Counted from the first letter of the stretch, positions 9,420 through 18,978 are shown. The stretch: 64,000 nucleotides of DNA from Lysinibacillus sp. ZYM-1 (GCF_001308875.1 NZ_KQ465106.1:248001-312000); one strand, 5' to 3'. The notes: generated from the letters alone by a model not told the origin. Numbers and translations: made by a program.

Positions 9420-11240
9420 TTGGCAGGGAAGATTCCAGAGGAAGTAATTGAACAGATTCGCACACAATCGGATATCGTTGATGTTATTAGTGAATACATG
9501 CAGCTGACCAAGCGTGGGCGAAATTGGTTTGGCCTCTGTCCATTTCACGGAGAACAAACACCGTCTTTTTCTGTATCAACAGACAAGCAAATTTTTCATT
9601 GCTTTGGTTGTGGTGCAGGGGGTAATGCCATTACTTTTGTAATGGATATTGAAGGCATTTCTTTTCCTGATGCAGTTGTGAAACTTGGGGAACGAGCTGG
9701 CATACATTTAGATGTTGAGCCAAGTTTTCCTGGGGGAACGAAAAAGATATCTAAAGCGGAAGAAAGGATGAAAGAAGCACACGCTTTTGCTGCAGATTTT
9801 TTCCACCATCTACTGTTAAATACAGAGGATGGCGAAGAACCTTTAAATTATTTGCTAGAAAGAGGATTTACAAGGGAGCTTATAGAATCTAATAACATTG
9901 GTTGGTCTCTCCCAAGCTTTGACGCATTAACAATATTGCTTGAAAGAAAAGGTTATAACTTACAAGAAATGGCGGAAAGTGGGTTAATTATTAAGCGAGA
10001 GGGAGAAGAACGTTATTTTGATCGTTTTAGAGGACGGATCATGTTCCCTATTCGAGATGAGAATGGTAAAATCATTGCCTTCTCAGGACGAATACTTTCA
10101 TCAACTGGTGAGGAAGCGAAATATTTAAATAGTCCAGAATCACCAATATTTCAAAAAAGTGAAGTGCTTTATAACCTAGATAAAGCACGAACTTCTATCA
10201 GAAAAAATCGTCAAGTAGTATTGATGGAAGGTTTTATGGATGTATTAGCAGCTAACTCTGTAGGTGTAATGAATGCCGTAGCAACAATGGGTACCTCGCT
10301 AACGAATCAGCATATCACAAAGCTTAAGCGCTTAGTAGAGCAAATTACGATTTGCTATGATGGTGATAATGCTGGATTTGATGCAGCGAAAAGAGCGGCG
10401 CAGCTACTGCATACGGAGCGCATGAAAGTTGATATTGCTGTGTTACCAGAAAAATTAGATCCTGATGAATACATTCGCACTTTAGGCGGACAAGCATTTA
10501 AGGAACAAATTTTGGAAAACCCTCATGCGTATATTGCTTTTATGATGATGCATGCTAGACGAAATAAGAACTTTCAATTTGAAAATGATACGCTTCAATA
10601 TATTCAAGAAGTCCTCGAACAACTGATAGGTAGATCCTCACCGGTTGAACGAGATTTGTATATACGACAGCTATCAAATGAAACAAATATCTCGGAAGAA
10701 GCCATTTATGCCCAATTCCGAAAGCTGGAGGCTAATCAGGTACGTTCTACAAAACCAGAAATACCGACACAAATGCCTTCAATGCCAGTCACGCAACAAC
10801 AAAAGCCTATGGACGCAGCTGAACGTGCCGAACGTTTATTACTGGCTCATATGCTTCATAATATAGATGTAGTGGACAGGGTATTACGGAGTGAGCAAAA
10901 AGAGCCATTTGTACGAGATGCTTATATGGCCGTTTTTGTTCGCTTAGTAGGATTTTATGAGGAATATGGTCATCCTGATTATCAACGGTTTATGGAAATT
11001 TTGGATGACGCTGAATTACGGAAAATTGTTATGGAAGCGGCTTTAGTCGAGCGAGATCCTGATCAAGCAGAGGCAGAGGTTGTGGACTCAATCCGCCAGC
11101 TTCAAAAATATAGAATTGAGCAAGAAATTTATCAAAAGATGCATGAGTCAAAGGAAGCGGAGAAGATGCATGAGTATGCACGTGCACTTGAAATCGCCCA
11201 ACAGATTATTCATTTAAGAAAATCGTTATCGGCGATTTAA
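9420..11240 (+). CDS. dnaG: DNA primase
   Basis: A 606-residue primase that makes RNA primers at the replication fork. The N-terminal CHC2 zinc finger uses C40, H43, C61 and C64. A Toprim catalytic core follows ([11 protein letters not shown], then [15 protein letters not shown]), and the C-terminal ~150 residues are the DnaB helicase-interaction domain ([12 protein letters not shown] onwards). I chose the TTG at 9420 because the product then begins MAGKIPEEV, aligning with B. subtilis MGNRIPDEI, and GGTGAT lies just before it. The in-frame ATG at 9408 has no ribosome site. sigA follows 32 bases later, as in the classic operon. Confidence 0.97.
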   Translation: MAGKIPEEVIEQIRTQSDIVDVISEYMQLTKRGRNWFGLCPFHGEQTPSFSVSTDKQIFHCFGCGAGGNAITFVMDIEGISFPDAVVKLGERAGIHLDVEPSFPGGTKKISKAEERMKEAHAFAADFFHHLLLNTEDGEEPLNYLLERGFTRELIESNNIGWSLPSFDALTILLERKGYNLQEMAESGLIIKREGEERYFDRFRGRIMFPIRDENGKIIAFSGRILSSTGEEAKYLNSPESPIFQKSEVLYNLDKARTSIRKNRQVVLMEGFMDVLAANSVGVMNAVATMGTSLTNQHITKLKRLVEQITICYDGDNAGFDAAKRAAQLLHTERMKVDIAVLPEKLDPDEYIRTLGGQAFKEQILENPHAYIAFMMMHARRNKNFQFENDTLQYIQEVLEQLIGRSSPVERDLYIRQLSNETNISEEAIYAQFRKLEANQVRSTKPEIPTQMPSMPVTQQQKPMDAAERAERLLLAHMLHNIDVVDRVLRSEQKEPFVRDAYMAVFVRLVGFYEEYGHPDYQRFMEILDDAELRKIVMEAALVERDPDQAEAEVVDSIRQLQKYRIEQEIYQKMHESKEAEKMHEYARALEIAQQIIHLRKSLSAI

Positions 11241-11272
11241 CCCGATTCGGTTGTTTAGAAGGAGGAAGGTTT

Positions 11273-12400
11273 ATGGCGGACAAGTCAGAACGTTCAAAAG
11301 AGATAGAAGTAGAAATTACATTAGATGATGCAAAAAAATTCCTACAAGAAAAAGCAAAAACAGAAGGTGAAATTTCCATGAAAGAAATTTCAGAGAAACT
11401 AACACCTTATGAATTGGAAAACGAAGAAATTTTCCATTTTGCTGAGGATCTTGAAAAGCATAAAGATATTCAAATCATTGGAAAAGAAGAATTTGAAGAA
11501 GAAAGTCTAATGAAGGAAGAAGCCAACGAAGAGACTTTCGACTTAAATGATTTGAGTGTACCACCAGGTGTTAAAATCAATGACCCTGTACGTATGTATT
11601 TAAAGGAAATTGGTCGAGTTGATCTACTATCTGCAGAGCAAGAAATCAAGCTTGCTGAGCGTATTGAGCAAGGAGACGAAGAAGCACGTAAACGTCTTGC
11701 TGAAGCAAACTTACGTCTGGTAGTATCTATTGCTAAACGTTATGTAGGTCGTGGAATGCTATTCCTTGATTTAATTCAAGAGGGGAATATGGGGCTAATT
11801 AAAGCCGTTGAAAAATTCGATTACCGTAAAGGCTTTAAATTCTCTACTTACGCTACATGGTGGATTCGTCAGGCTATTACGCGTGCGATTGCTGACCAAG
11901 CGCGTACGATTCGTATTCCAGTTCATATGGTCGAAACCATTAATAAATTAATACGTGTACAACGTCAACTTTTACAAGATCTTGGCCGTGAACCTTCACC
12001 AGAAGAAATTGGTGAAGAAATGGATTTAACACCAGAAAAAGTACGCGAAATTTTAAAAATTGCACAAGAACCAGTATCTCTTGAAACACCGATTGGAGAA
12101 GAAGATGACTCTCATTTAGGGGACTTTATTGAGGATTCTGAAGCACAATCTCCATCTGATCATGCAGCTTATGAACTGTTAAAAGAACAATTAGAAGATG
12201 TCCTTGATACTTTAACAGACCGTGAAGAAAATGTACTTCGTTTACGTTTTGGTCTGGATGATGGTCGTACACGAACTTTAGAAGAGGTAGGTAAAGTTTT
12301 TGGCGTAACACGTGAACGTATTCGTCAGATTGAAGCGAAGGCTCTAAGAAAATTACGCCACCCTTCTCGTAGTAAACGTCTAAAAGACTTCTTAGAATAA
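11273..12400 (+). CDS. sigA: RNA polymerase primary sigma factor SigA
   Basis: A 375-residue housekeeping sigma factor. It has a short region 1.1, region 1.2 ([21 protein letters not shown]), regions 2.3-2.4 ([20 protein letters not shown]) for -10 recognition, region 3, and region 4.2 ([20 protein letters not shown]) for the -35. The start has GAAGGAGG. It is co-transcribed with dnaG and followed by a strong terminator. Confidence 0.98.
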   Translation: MADKSERSKEIEVEITLDDAKKFLQEKAKTEGEISMKEISEKLTPYELENEEIFHFAEDLEKHKDIQIIGKEEFEEESLMKEEANEETFDLNDLSVPPGVKINDPVRMYLKEIGRVDLLSAEQEIKLAERIEQGDEEARKRLAEANLRLVVSIAKRYVGRGMLFLDLIQEGNMGLIKAVEKFDYRKGFKFSTYATWWIRQAITRAIADQARTIRIPVHMVETINKLIRVQRQLLQDLGREPSPEEIGEEMDLTPEKVREILKIAQEPVSLETPIGEEDDSHLGDFIEDSEAQSPSDHAAYELLKEQLEDVLDTLTDREENVLRLRFGLDDGRTRTLEEVGKVFGVTRERIRQIEAKALRKLRHPSRSKRLKDFLE

Positions 12401-12410
12401 TTTAAATAGA

Positions 12411-12460
12411 TGGAGCTATCCTACTAGTGTGAAAATACCTAGTTGGATAGCTCCTTTTTT
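12411..12460 (+). terminator. Terminator after sigA
   Basis: TGGAGCTATCC pairs with GGATAGCTCC, with an inner ACTAG/TAGT stem, and TTTTTT follows. Confidence 0.92.
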
Positions 12461-12632
12461 ATACAAATGGAGAGGTAATTAGCCCCGTTATTCACCAATC
12501 TAGTTTTTGTGAATAATAGATAATTAGAATGAAGGAAATGAGAGATTTGCGACTTTATACAGATGTGTTTTCCTAAAGCGTGAGATAAAATTGTAATACA
12601 ACCATTATTAAGCAATGTTTGGAGCTAACACA

Positions 12633-13199
12633 ATGACAAATCCTCGGAAAAAAATAATCCTTAATGAAATTTTGTTTTGGAAGCAAAATAAACTTTTACC
12701 AGAGCACTATTGTGACTTTTTAGCAGCTCTTTATACAGAGGGGGCTGATATAGAGGAGTTAGAACCAGTGCAACATCCTAAACAAGCGATCTTGCCATCT
12801 GAAAAAAGAAAGATGCTCTTTTTGGTAGCAGGCCTTTGTATCGCCATAATGGCTGTTTTAGCAATCTATTTTACAATAAAATCTTTGACATTGATTTTAA
12901 CAGTTGTCATAGGTTTAGGTGCATGCATATTATTTATCGTTGCTTTGCAAATGGCACGAAAAAAGCATCTATTAGCCCCTATATTTCATTTGCTTGCAGC
13001 CATCCTGTTATTTAGTATATCTATTCGTATTTGCACTACATATTTTAGTGGAGATAATGTCGTTTTATTTTGCTTGATTGCAGCAAATTGCCTTATTTGG
13101 CTTTGGTCAGGTATAAAAATGAAGCTACTTTATTTCACGGTCTCCGGTGTTTTAGGACTACTAGCACTGATTGGCTATTATATCATAAATTTATTGTAA
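12633..13199 (+). CDS. Uncharacterised multi-pass membrane protein
   Basis: A 188-residue protein. A soluble ~60-residue N-terminus (FWKQNKLLPEHYCDFLAALYTEG) resembles the start of some DUF2157-like membrane proteins, but I am not sure of the family. Six predicted membrane helices follow, up to the C-terminus. GGAG eight bases before the ATG at 12633 supports this start; an in-frame ATG at 12615 has no ribosome site. Own transcription unit between the sigA terminator and its own. Confidence 0.75.
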   Translation: MTNPRKKIILNEILFWKQNKLLPEHYCDFLAALYTEGADIEELEPVQHPKQAILPSEKRKMLFLVAGLCIAIMAVLAIYFTIKSLTLILTVVIGLGACILFIVALQMARKKHLLAPIFHLLAAILLFSISIRICTTYFSGDNVVLFCLIAANCLIWLWSGIKMKLLYFTVSGVLGLLALIGYYIINLL

Positions 13200-13223
13200 T
13201 TTTTTGCTCTTATAGGTGAATAA

Positions 13224-13260
13224 AAATCTACACGCTATTCCATGGCATGTAGATTTTTTT
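13224..13260 (+). terminator. Terminator after the membrane protein gene
   Basis: AAATCTACA pairs with TGTAGATTT across a loop that also forms GC pairs, and a T-run follows. Confidence 0.85.
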
Positions 13261-13508
13261 ATTTTTTTGGTATATGAATGAGTGCAACGGGTATGATAAC
13301 AGTATGAAAAAAAGTTGTGAATTTGACCAGATTTTGGTGTTTGCAAGACATATTTTATCCAATAGATACAGAAATGTCGAATTTGTTACAAACAAAGGAA
13401 AACTTAGCGAATAGGGCTTTTCGTTTCTTTGTTAATGAAGTACAATATTAGATGTTGACTGATTCTATATTATAATAGAAGTAGACTTAAAATGAGGAGG
13501 GGAAACTT
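13261..13508. other. cccA upstream region
   Basis: No gene seen. A TATAAT at 13471-13476 is the likely -10 of cccA. The -35 is weak (TTAGAT at 17 bases). Confidence 0.4.
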
Positions 13509-13868
13509 ATGAAAAACAATCCAGTCGTTCCTTACATCTTAATTCTGGCATTTGGTATTGGTCTTATTTTCTTCATGTCTTTACAAGGTGCAGATAACAA
13601 GAAAGAAATTGCTGCTGAACATGAGGGCGGTGGCGAAACTACAGAAACTACAGACGCAAATGCTGATGGCGCAGCACTAGTACAATCTTGTATTGGTTGT
13701 CACGGCGGTGATTTAACGGGTAGTATGGGTCCAAACCTACATGGTTTAGATGAAGCTCATATCGTTGAGGTTTTAACAAAGGGTATCGAAGGTACTCCGA
13801 TGCAACCAAACATGAAAACTGAAGCAGAAGCGAAAGCAATTGCTGAATACATTTCTACTTTAGAATAG
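13509..13868 (+). CDS. cccA: Membrane-anchored cytochrome c-550
   Basis: A 119-residue protein. One N-terminal membrane helix (about residues 7-26) serves as anchor. A charged, flexible linker (AEHEGGGETTETTDAN) leads to a small cytochrome c domain with the heme site C61-I-G-C64-H65 and a probable axial Met at 98 in GTPMQP. It carries electrons outside the membrane. B. subtilis cccA sits at the same place after sigA. The start has GAGGAGG. Confidence 0.95.
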   Translation: MKNNPVVPYILILAFGIGLIFFMSLQGADNKKEIAAEHEGGGETTETTDANADGAALVQSCIGCHGGDLTGSMGPNLHGLDEAHIVEVLTKGIEGTPMQPNMKTEAEAKAIAEYISTLE

Positions 13869-13880
13869 TATGACGGACAA

Positions 13881-13914
13881 GTAGCTGTACTGAAATAGTA
13901 CAGCTACTTTTTAA
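13881..13914 (+). terminator. Terminator 1 after cccA
   Basis: GTAGCTGTACT pairs with AGTACAGCTAC around a 5-base loop, followed by TTTTT. Confidence 0.9.
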
Positions 13915-13929
13915 GTGTAAAGAATCGTG

Positions 13930-13979
13930 AAATGGGGTTGTCCACATAAGTAAGTGAGACAACTCCATTTGTTTTTTTT
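13930..13979 (+). terminator. Second terminator between cccA and trmK
   Basis: AAATGG-GTTGTC pairs with GACAAC-CCATTT with a single mismatch, and GTTTTTTTT follows. No gene separates it from the first terminator, so the pair is tandem. Confidence 0.8.
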
Positions 13980-14035
13980 CGCGACATCATCCATACTATT
14001 AGTGGACTCTATTTATTTAAGGTAGGCGGTATAAA

Positions 14036-14728
14036 ATGAACGCACAAAAACTTTCGAAGCGATTAGAAACAGTAGCAAAATTTGTTCCCACTGGAGCTGT
14101 AGTAGCGGATATAGGTAGTGACCATGCCTATCTACCATGCTATTTAATTCATAAAGGAGTAGCTTCTTCAGCGATAGCAGGAGAAGTGGTAGCAGGGCCC
14201 TATGAATCAGCTGTGGGACAGGTACAAAAAGAAGGATTAAGTGAAAAAATTACGGTGCGCCTTGCAGATGGATTAGCAGCAATAGAATTAACTGACCATA
14301 TCGATACAGTAACGATTGCTGGAATGGGCGGCCCTTTGATTGTCTCGATTTTAGAGAAGCATCCTGAAAAACTGCAGGGTGTTACACGTCTTATTTTACA
14401 ACCTAATATTCATGCTAAAGTTATCCGTGAGTGGGCTTTAGCACATAATTGGGCCATTCTCGATGAAGAGATTTTAGAGGAAGATGATAAAATCTATGAA
14501 ATTCTTGTGTTACAAAGAGCACAGATGGAGCTCTCTCCAGCAGAGATTTTATTTGGTCCTAAATTAAGCACGCGTAAAGCACCAGCATTTATAAAAAAGT
14601 GGACACGTGAAAAAGAAAATTGGCAACGTGTTTTACAATCCATAAAAGATGCAGAACAAACACCTGAAATTGAAGAAAAACGTGCAGAGTTAATAGCTCT
14701 TATTCAATTAGTGGAAGGAGTTTTGTAA
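14036..14728 (+). CDS. trmK: tRNA (adenine-22-N1)-methyltransferase
   Basis: A 230-residue Rossmann-fold methyltransferase (B. subtilis YqfN/TrmK) that makes m1A22 in tRNA using SAM. The SAM site is VVADIGSDHAYLP near residues 22-34. The GMGGPLI motif and a C-terminal coiled-coil-like segment (REKENWQRVLQSIKDAEQTPEIEEKRAEL) are typical. The stop is one base before the yqfO start, so the two are translationally linked. Confidence 0.94.
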   Translation: MNAQKLSKRLETVAKFVPTGAVVADIGSDHAYLPCYLIHKGVASSAIAGEVVAGPYESAVGQVQKEGLSEKITVRLADGLAAIELTDHIDTVTIAGMGGPLIVSILEKHPEKLQGVTRLILQPNIHAKVIREWALAHNWAILDEEILEEDDKIYEILVLQRAQMELSPAEILFGPKLSTRKAPAFIKKWTREKENWQRVLQSIKDAEQTPEIEEKRAELIALIQLVEGVL

Positions 14729-14729
14729 A

Positions 14730-15851
14730 ATGAAAGCGGTAAATGGTCAAGAAATCATTCATTTGTTCGAATCATGGTCACCTAAAAAACTGGCTTGTAT
14801 GGAGAACGATCCAATTGGTTTAGCAATTGGCACACTAAACAAGCCTGTTAGCAAAGTATTAGTAACATTAGATGTCAACGAAGCCGTTGCGAATGAGGCA
14901 ATTGAAAAAGGATGTGAGCTAATCATTGCCCATCATCCTCCAATCTTCAGACGTCTGGCGAATATCCGTACGGACCATCCAGCTGGGCGGCTATATGAAA
15001 AGCTCATTAAACATGATATCGCCGTTTATGCAGCTCACACAAATTTAGATGTAGCTGTAGGTGGGGTCAATGATTTACTAGCAGATGCTCTTCAGTTAAA
15101 AAATCGTACTTTATTAGAAGAAACTTACTCAGAAAATCTATTAAAACTTGCTGTTTTTATACCGTCTGCACATGCAGAGGATTTACGCGAGACGCTTGCG
15201 AAAGCTGGGGCAGGGCGCATCGGTGAGTATGAAGCATGTAGTTATACGACAGCTGGAGAAGGACGTTTCCGTGCGTTAGCAGGTGCAAATCCTTTCGTAG
15301 GCTCTGTTGGTGAATTACATGTTGAGGAGGAAGTAAAGGTAGAAGTAGTATTTCCTGAATCCATTAAAAACCGTGTCTTAAAAGCAATGCTCAACAGTCA
15401 TCCCTATGAAGAGCCAGCCTATGATGTGATTCGTCTTGACCAGCAAACGAATATTATGGGTTTAGGGCGTGTAGGTTACTTAACTAAGGAAATGACCTTA
15501 CAACAATTCGCGGAGTTCGTTAAGCAGCAGCTAGATGTTCCAGCGGTTCGTGTGGTGGGTGATTTACAGTCAAAGATTAATAAGGTTGCACTTGTTGGCG
15601 GAGATGGCAATAAGTATATTTATGCAGCGAAACGAGCAGGCGCAGATGTTTTTTTAACAGGTGATATGTACTTCCATACAGCACAGGATGCCCAAGCTAT
15701 GGATTTGCAAATTGTAGATCCTGGTCATCATGTAGAAAAAGTAATGATTGCAGGAGTCGCGCAGAAAATGACGAAGCTGTGTGCGGATAAAAAATATGAG
15801 GTTGAATTTGTACAATCAACGATCAATACAGAACCATTTTTATTTGTTTAA
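14730..15851 (+). CDS. yqfO: Nif3-like dinuclear metal centre protein YqfO
   Basis: A 373-residue Nif3/DUF34 protein. The metal-binding N-terminal (IIAHHPPIF, AAHTNLD) and C-terminal (DPGHHVEK) halves flank a PII/CutA-like insertion (about residues 130-235, ending HPYEEPAYDVI). Homologues form hexameric toroids with two metal ions. Some annotations call it GTP cyclohydrolase I type 2, but its true substrate is unsettled. It is coupled to trmK; GGAG before the ATG lies inside the trmK end. Confidence 0.93.
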   Translation: MKAVNGQEIIHLFESWSPKKLACMENDPIGLAIGTLNKPVSKVLVTLDVNEAVANEAIEKGCELIIAHHPPIFRRLANIRTDHPAGRLYEKLIKHDIAVYAAHTNLDVAVGGVNDLLADALQLKNRTLLEETYSENLLKLAVFIPSAHAEDLRETLAKAGAGRIGEYEACSYTTAGEGRFRALAGANPFVGSVGELHVEEEVKVEVVFPESIKNRVLKAMLNSHPYEEPAYDVIRLDQQTNIMGLGRVGYLTKEMTLQQFAEFVKQQLDVPAVRVVGDLQSKINKVALVGGDGNKYIYAAKRAGADVFLTGDMYFHTAQDAQAMDLQIVDPGHHVEKVMIAGVAQKMTKLCADKKYEVEFVQSTINTEPFLFV

Positions 15852-15866
15852 GCGAGGGGAATAGAT

Positions 15867-16091
15867 GTGGCTAATGAAAGACCTGCTGGCAATAAGGCTG
15901 GTAAACTGTGGATTATAATTGGTTTATTCATCGCTGTATTTGGAATTGGGATGACGGTTATGACCAATATGATGAATGATAAGAAGATCGATGCCATGAC
16001 CCAACAATGTGAAGAAGATGGCGGACAAGCAATTGTATCAAAGGAAAAAAACTTCCTATCCACGAGTTATTCATTTGAATGTAAACAATAA
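15867..16091 (+). CDS. Small single-pass membrane protein
   Basis: A 74-residue protein beginning at a GTG (MANERPAGNKAG) with GAGGGG upstream. One membrane helix spans about residues 14-34 (LWIIIGLFIAVFGIGMTVM). The outer part has two cysteines (QQCEEDGG and SFECKQ at the C-terminus), which could form a disulfide. No function known to me. It lies 15 bases after yqfO and ends at a terminator, so it is probably the last gene of that operon. Confidence 0.72.
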   Translation: MANERPAGNKAGKLWIIIGLFIAVFGIGMTVMTNMMNDKKIDAMTQQCEEDGGQAIVSKEKNFLSTSYSFECKQ

Positions 16092-16096
16092 TATGT

Positions 16097-16130
16097 GGTT
16101 GAACACTACTAGTTAGTGTTCAACCTTTTT
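16097..16130 (+). terminator. Terminator of the trmK-yqfO operon
   Basis: GGTTGAACACTA pairs with AGTGTTCAACC around a short loop, followed by TTTTT. Confidence 0.9.
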
Positions 16131-16185
16131 GTATGCAGAGAATCTATGGATAATGATAAAATGGGGGTGAAATCAATTAGCAGAA

Positions 16186-16449
16186 ATGGAGAGAGATGTC
16201 TTGTTTATTCGTTTAACAAAAGATCAGCAAGAAATGATTATAGCTGATATTCAGCGATTTTTTTACACTCATCGTGATGAAGACATTAGTGAATTTGAAG
16301 CAGAGCGTGTGTTAGATTTTATCAAGGAAAATATCGCCCCATCTATTTATAATGCAGCCGTATCGGACGCAAAATATGTAATGGAAAGACAGTTTGCCTC
16401 CATGGAAGAAGAACTAGAGGCGTTGGAACAGCCCATTAAATTAAAGTGA
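16186..16449 (+). CDS. DUF2164 family protein
   Basis: An 87-residue small soluble protein. LTKDQQEMIIADIQRFF and FEAERVLDFIKENIAPSIYNAAVSDA fit DUF2164, a family of unknown function. The only in-frame ATG is at 16186, yet the best ribosome site (GGGGGTG, 16163-16169) is about 17 bases away. It is ideally placed for the in-frame codon TTA at 16177. The usual start in relatives may be a TTG there. Confidence 0.8.
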   Translation: MERDVLFIRLTKDQQEMIIADIQRFFYTHRDEDISEFEAERVLDFIKENIAPSIYNAAVSDAKYVMERQFASMEEELEALEQPIKLK

Positions 16450-16489
16450 TTAATAATATGGCCAGTTCAAAAAAGTTCATCATTAATAA

Positions 16490-16538
16490 TTGACAGAAAA
16501 TAAAGAAATATGTTAATTTAATCTTGAATTAAAGATTA
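16490..16538 (+). promoter_or_regulatory. Promoter-operator candidate of the flavin reductase gene
   Basis: A perfect TTGACA at 16490-16495 is followed 16-18 bases later by weak -10 candidates (GTTAAT or TAATTT). Just downstream lies a perfect 7-bp inverted repeat TAATCTT-GAATTA-AAGATTA (16519-16538). The shape resembles MarR-family quinone/electrophile operators such as that of MhqR. Confidence 0.5.
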
Positions 16539-16679
16539 TTTAATTCGAAATATTCACAGCTACATAGAGGCCATGAATAAAGCTGTGTGTGCCTGACCAA
16601 AATGGGTACGAGTGATGATCGCGTACATGGAACGATGATTTTGTCACAAAATGAATGGATGAAAATGAGGAGGCGTCAT

Positions 16680-17216
16680 ATGTTAAAAATCGGTATTATT
16701 TTAGGAAGTACGCGAGAGGGTCGTGTTAGCCCACAGGTTGGAGCATGGGTAAAGGAGATCGCAGAAAAACGTCGTGATGCGGAATATGAAATAATTGATA
16801 TTGCTGATTTTAAATTACCGTTTCTTGGGGAGCCAGGAGGAGATGCTTCTGGAGTAGCTGCATGGTCAGAAAAAGTAGCAGCATGTGACGGCTTTGTCTT
16901 TGTCGTGGCAGAGTATAATCATTCAATCACCGGCGCATTAAAAAATGCTCTAGACTTTTTACGAGTAGAATGGAACAATAAAGCTGCAGGTATCGTTTCC
17001 TATGGATCAGTAGGAGGAGCACGTGCGGCGGAGCATTTACGTGGGATTCTCGGTGAATTATTAGTGGCGGATGTTAGAGTACATCCAGCATTATCGTTAT
17101 TTACAGATTTTGAAAACGGCTCGGTCTTTAAACCAAAAGAGGTGCAGGCAGATTCAATTCATCAAATGTTAGATCAGCTTATTCCTTGGTCAACAGCTTT
17201 AAAAACAATTCGATAA
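16680..17216 (+). CDS. NADPH-dependent FMN reductase family protein
   Basis: A 178-residue flavodoxin-like protein. The FMN-phosphate loop is GSTREGRVSPQVG (residues 8-20), and VAEYNHSITGALKNALD with YGSVGGARAAEHLR are the hallmarks of the ChrR/YieF/azoreductase-like reductases. These reduce quinones, azo dyes or metals with NAD(P)H. The ATG at 16680 has GAGGAGG upstream; an upstream open stretch to 16587 lacks a ribosome site. Monocistronic. Confidence 0.9.
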   Translation: MLKIGIILGSTREGRVSPQVGAWVKEIAEKRRDAEYEIIDIADFKLPFLGEPGGDASGVAAWSEKVAACDGFVFVVAEYNHSITGALKNALDFLRVEWNNKAAGIVSYGSVGGARAAEHLRGILGELLVADVRVHPALSLFTDFENGSVFKPKEVQADSIHQMLDQLIPWSTALKTIR

Positions 17217-17222
17217 TTTTAT

Positions 17223-17262
17223 GAGCAATATGCACCTTAAATGTGCATATTGTTTTTGTTTA
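17223..17262 (+). terminator. Terminator after the FMN reductase gene
   Basis: GCAATATGCAC pairs with GTGCATATTGT around a 7-base loop, followed by TTTTT. Confidence 0.9.
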
Positions 17263-17317
17263 AAACAAACATTTAAACAGCCGCTTTCAGCGATATTAAC
17301 AGCGTGAAAGCGGCTGT
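17263..17317 (-). terminator. Terminator of the small minus-strand gene
   Basis: On the minus strand ACAGCCGCTTTCA pairs with TGAAAGCGGCTGT around a 14-base loop, then a T-rich stretch follows. Confidence 0.85.
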
Positions 17318-17338
17318 TCTTTGCTTGAATCATTATCA

Positions 17339-17518
17339 TTAATGCTTGATTTCTTCAATTACTTTTTCTTTTAAATCAGCATCCATAGAAGATAGTTTAA
17401 CCGTATTGGAGAGACGTTCTTTTAATTCCCTATCTGTCATAATGCCACGTTCTTCTAAAATTTGTACTAGTAGATTCAAGGTCATGATATTTTTAATTTC
17501 CGCTGCTTTTGTATCCAT
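17339..17518 (-). CDS. Small 59-aa uncharacterised protein
   Basis: A 59-residue helical protein (MDTKAAEIKNIMTLNLLVQ ... KEKVIEEIKH). It has GGAGGG eight bases before its ATG and a strong terminator 20 bases after its stop, so it is almost surely expressed. No signal peptide, membrane segment or cysteine. The segment ILEERGIMTDRELKERL is typical of small soluble Bacillales proteins of unknown function. Confidence 0.8.
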   Translation of the reverse strand: MDTKAAEIKNIMTLNLLVQILEERGIMTDRELKERLSNTVKLSSMDADLKEKVIEEIKH

Positions 17519-17749
17519 ATAAAACCCTCCAAAGAAATAGAATTACTACCTCTATAGTGTACTCCTTTTTGAGAAGCATGACACAGAATGGACAAAACAA
17601 AGCGAATTTATTTCGTGTTCCGGAATATGTGGGGAAAATTAAGCAATGCCAAGAAAAAGTCTATGATGTAGTGTCTATAGCATAGTAATGAGAAACAGTG
17701 AATATTGTATTTGTGGAGCTCATACTTTCCTAACAGGGGGGATAAAATA

Positions 17750-18373
17750 GTGAAACGGATGGGGTTGGTTACAGGATTATTGCTGGTCATTATAGCTATC
17801 ATTATCCTGTTTAATAAATTTGTAGATGGAAATATTCCGGAGGGGAATATTGAGAAAGGACCCATCATTACGAAAGAAGAGTTGAATTTATCACTATTGA
17901 AAGATAAGCTCCTTGAAAAGTATGTAGGAATTGATGTTAAAACATCTGCGGAAAAAGAATTGGTCATACAAATTGTGGGGGGAGAAGAGTATGTCCAATC
18001 AGTCAAAAAAGATATAGAATCCATTGTAAAAAATACGATAAAAACGTCTACATTAAAGGATTATCCAATTGTTTTTGAAAGATGGGAATTTACATCGTTA
18101 ATCGATGGCAATAAAGCGATGGGGAATGACATTAATCTTTTAATGGAAGATATAATAAAAGGGTTACAGGCTTTTGATGTATATGAATATTTAATACTAG
18201 AGAATCGCACAACCTTTACTATTCAAACAACTATAAAAGGCGCCAATGATGAAGCACTTCAACTAGCTACTAAGATGGAAGATACCATAAAAAAAATTGT
18301 CCAAACGAATGTGACTCAAAATGATTCATATGTCATTCACATATTAAATGTGCAGCGAGAAAAAATAAATTGA
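17750..18373 (+). CDS. Membrane-anchored uncharacterised protein (possibly DUF4030)
   Basis: A 207-residue protein with an N-terminal membrane helix (residues 5-21, GLVTGLLLVIIAIIILF) and an extracytoplasmic domain with repeated alpha-beta pattern. Its length and layout resemble the Bacillus DUF4030 family, but I am not certain. The GTG at 17750 has GGGGGG nine bases upstream. No clear operon partner. Confidence 0.7.
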   Translation: MKRMGLVTGLLLVIIAIIILFNKFVDGNIPEGNIEKGPIITKEELNLSLLKDKLLEKYVGIDVKTSAEKELVIQIVGGEEYVQSVKKDIESIVKNTIKTSTLKDYPIVFERWEFTSLIDGNKAMGNDINLLMEDIIKGLQAFDVYEYLILENRTTFTIQTTIKGANDEALQLATKMEDTIKKIVQTNVTQNDSYVIHILNVQREKIN

Positions 18374-18441
18374 AAAAAGCATCAAGAATATACTCTGGAT
18401 GCCTCCCTTTGTGCTATATAATTTCATAAAGTGAATCCAAA

Positions 18442-18978
18442 TTAATGACTCATGGCAAATAAAGCTTGATAGAGTGTTGCCATGAGTGCAACAAAGTGCA
18501 TGTCGTCAGCTTGGAAAAGCTTAAACATCAGTCCTGTCCGTATTAGTTCATTCTCTATAGGGCTTGCACTGGCAATTTTTTCATCATTACAATATAAAAA
18601 GGCTGTAGATGTAAAATCCTTCTCAAAACGAAATGCCAAATTGTCCATTGTAAAGCTGTAGGAGGATTCTAATAATTGAACTGTTTTCCGAAGAATAGGT
18701 ATAGTACTACCATCAGGCATGATGAGCTGATGACTGACCCCCTTTGTTAAAAGAGTAGATTGTACTTGAAAAAGCGGGTCACCTAAAGGTGTTCGAGTCT
18801 CATAACGATAGGGTAAAGATTGCTGTGTTGCGACTAACAGTACCGCATTTAAAACTTTCCCAGTAGAGGAACGTTCTACTTTTTGAAGCATACAAACTGT
18901 TTCGTTGTTTTCGTTCACGATAGGAGACCCGGTAGAACTTTTGAATGCTTTTGGATAAGTAAGTGTAAATGTTGCCAT
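18442..18978 (-). CDS. Uncharacterised soluble protein, possibly Tubby C-terminal/LURP-one-like
   Basis: A 178-residue beta-rich protein with no signal peptide. The pattern of short strands (YPKAFKSSTGSPIVNENNETVCMLQKVE, YRYETRTPLGDPLFQVQST) suggests a Tubby C-terminal/LURP-one-like barrel. This is a weak structural guess. The ATG at 18978 has GGAGG eight bases upstream. It is divergent from the acetyltransferase gene, with a 75-bp shared upstream region. Confidence 0.65.
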   Translation of the reverse strand: MATFTLTYPKAFKSSTGSPIVNENNETVCMLQKVERSSTGKVLNAVLLVATQQSLPYRYETRTPLGDPLFQVQSTLLTKGVSHQLIMPDGSTIPILRKTVQLLESSYSFTMDNLAFRFEKDFTSTAFLYCNDEKIASASPIENELIRTGLMFKLFQADDMHFVALMATLYQALFAMSH

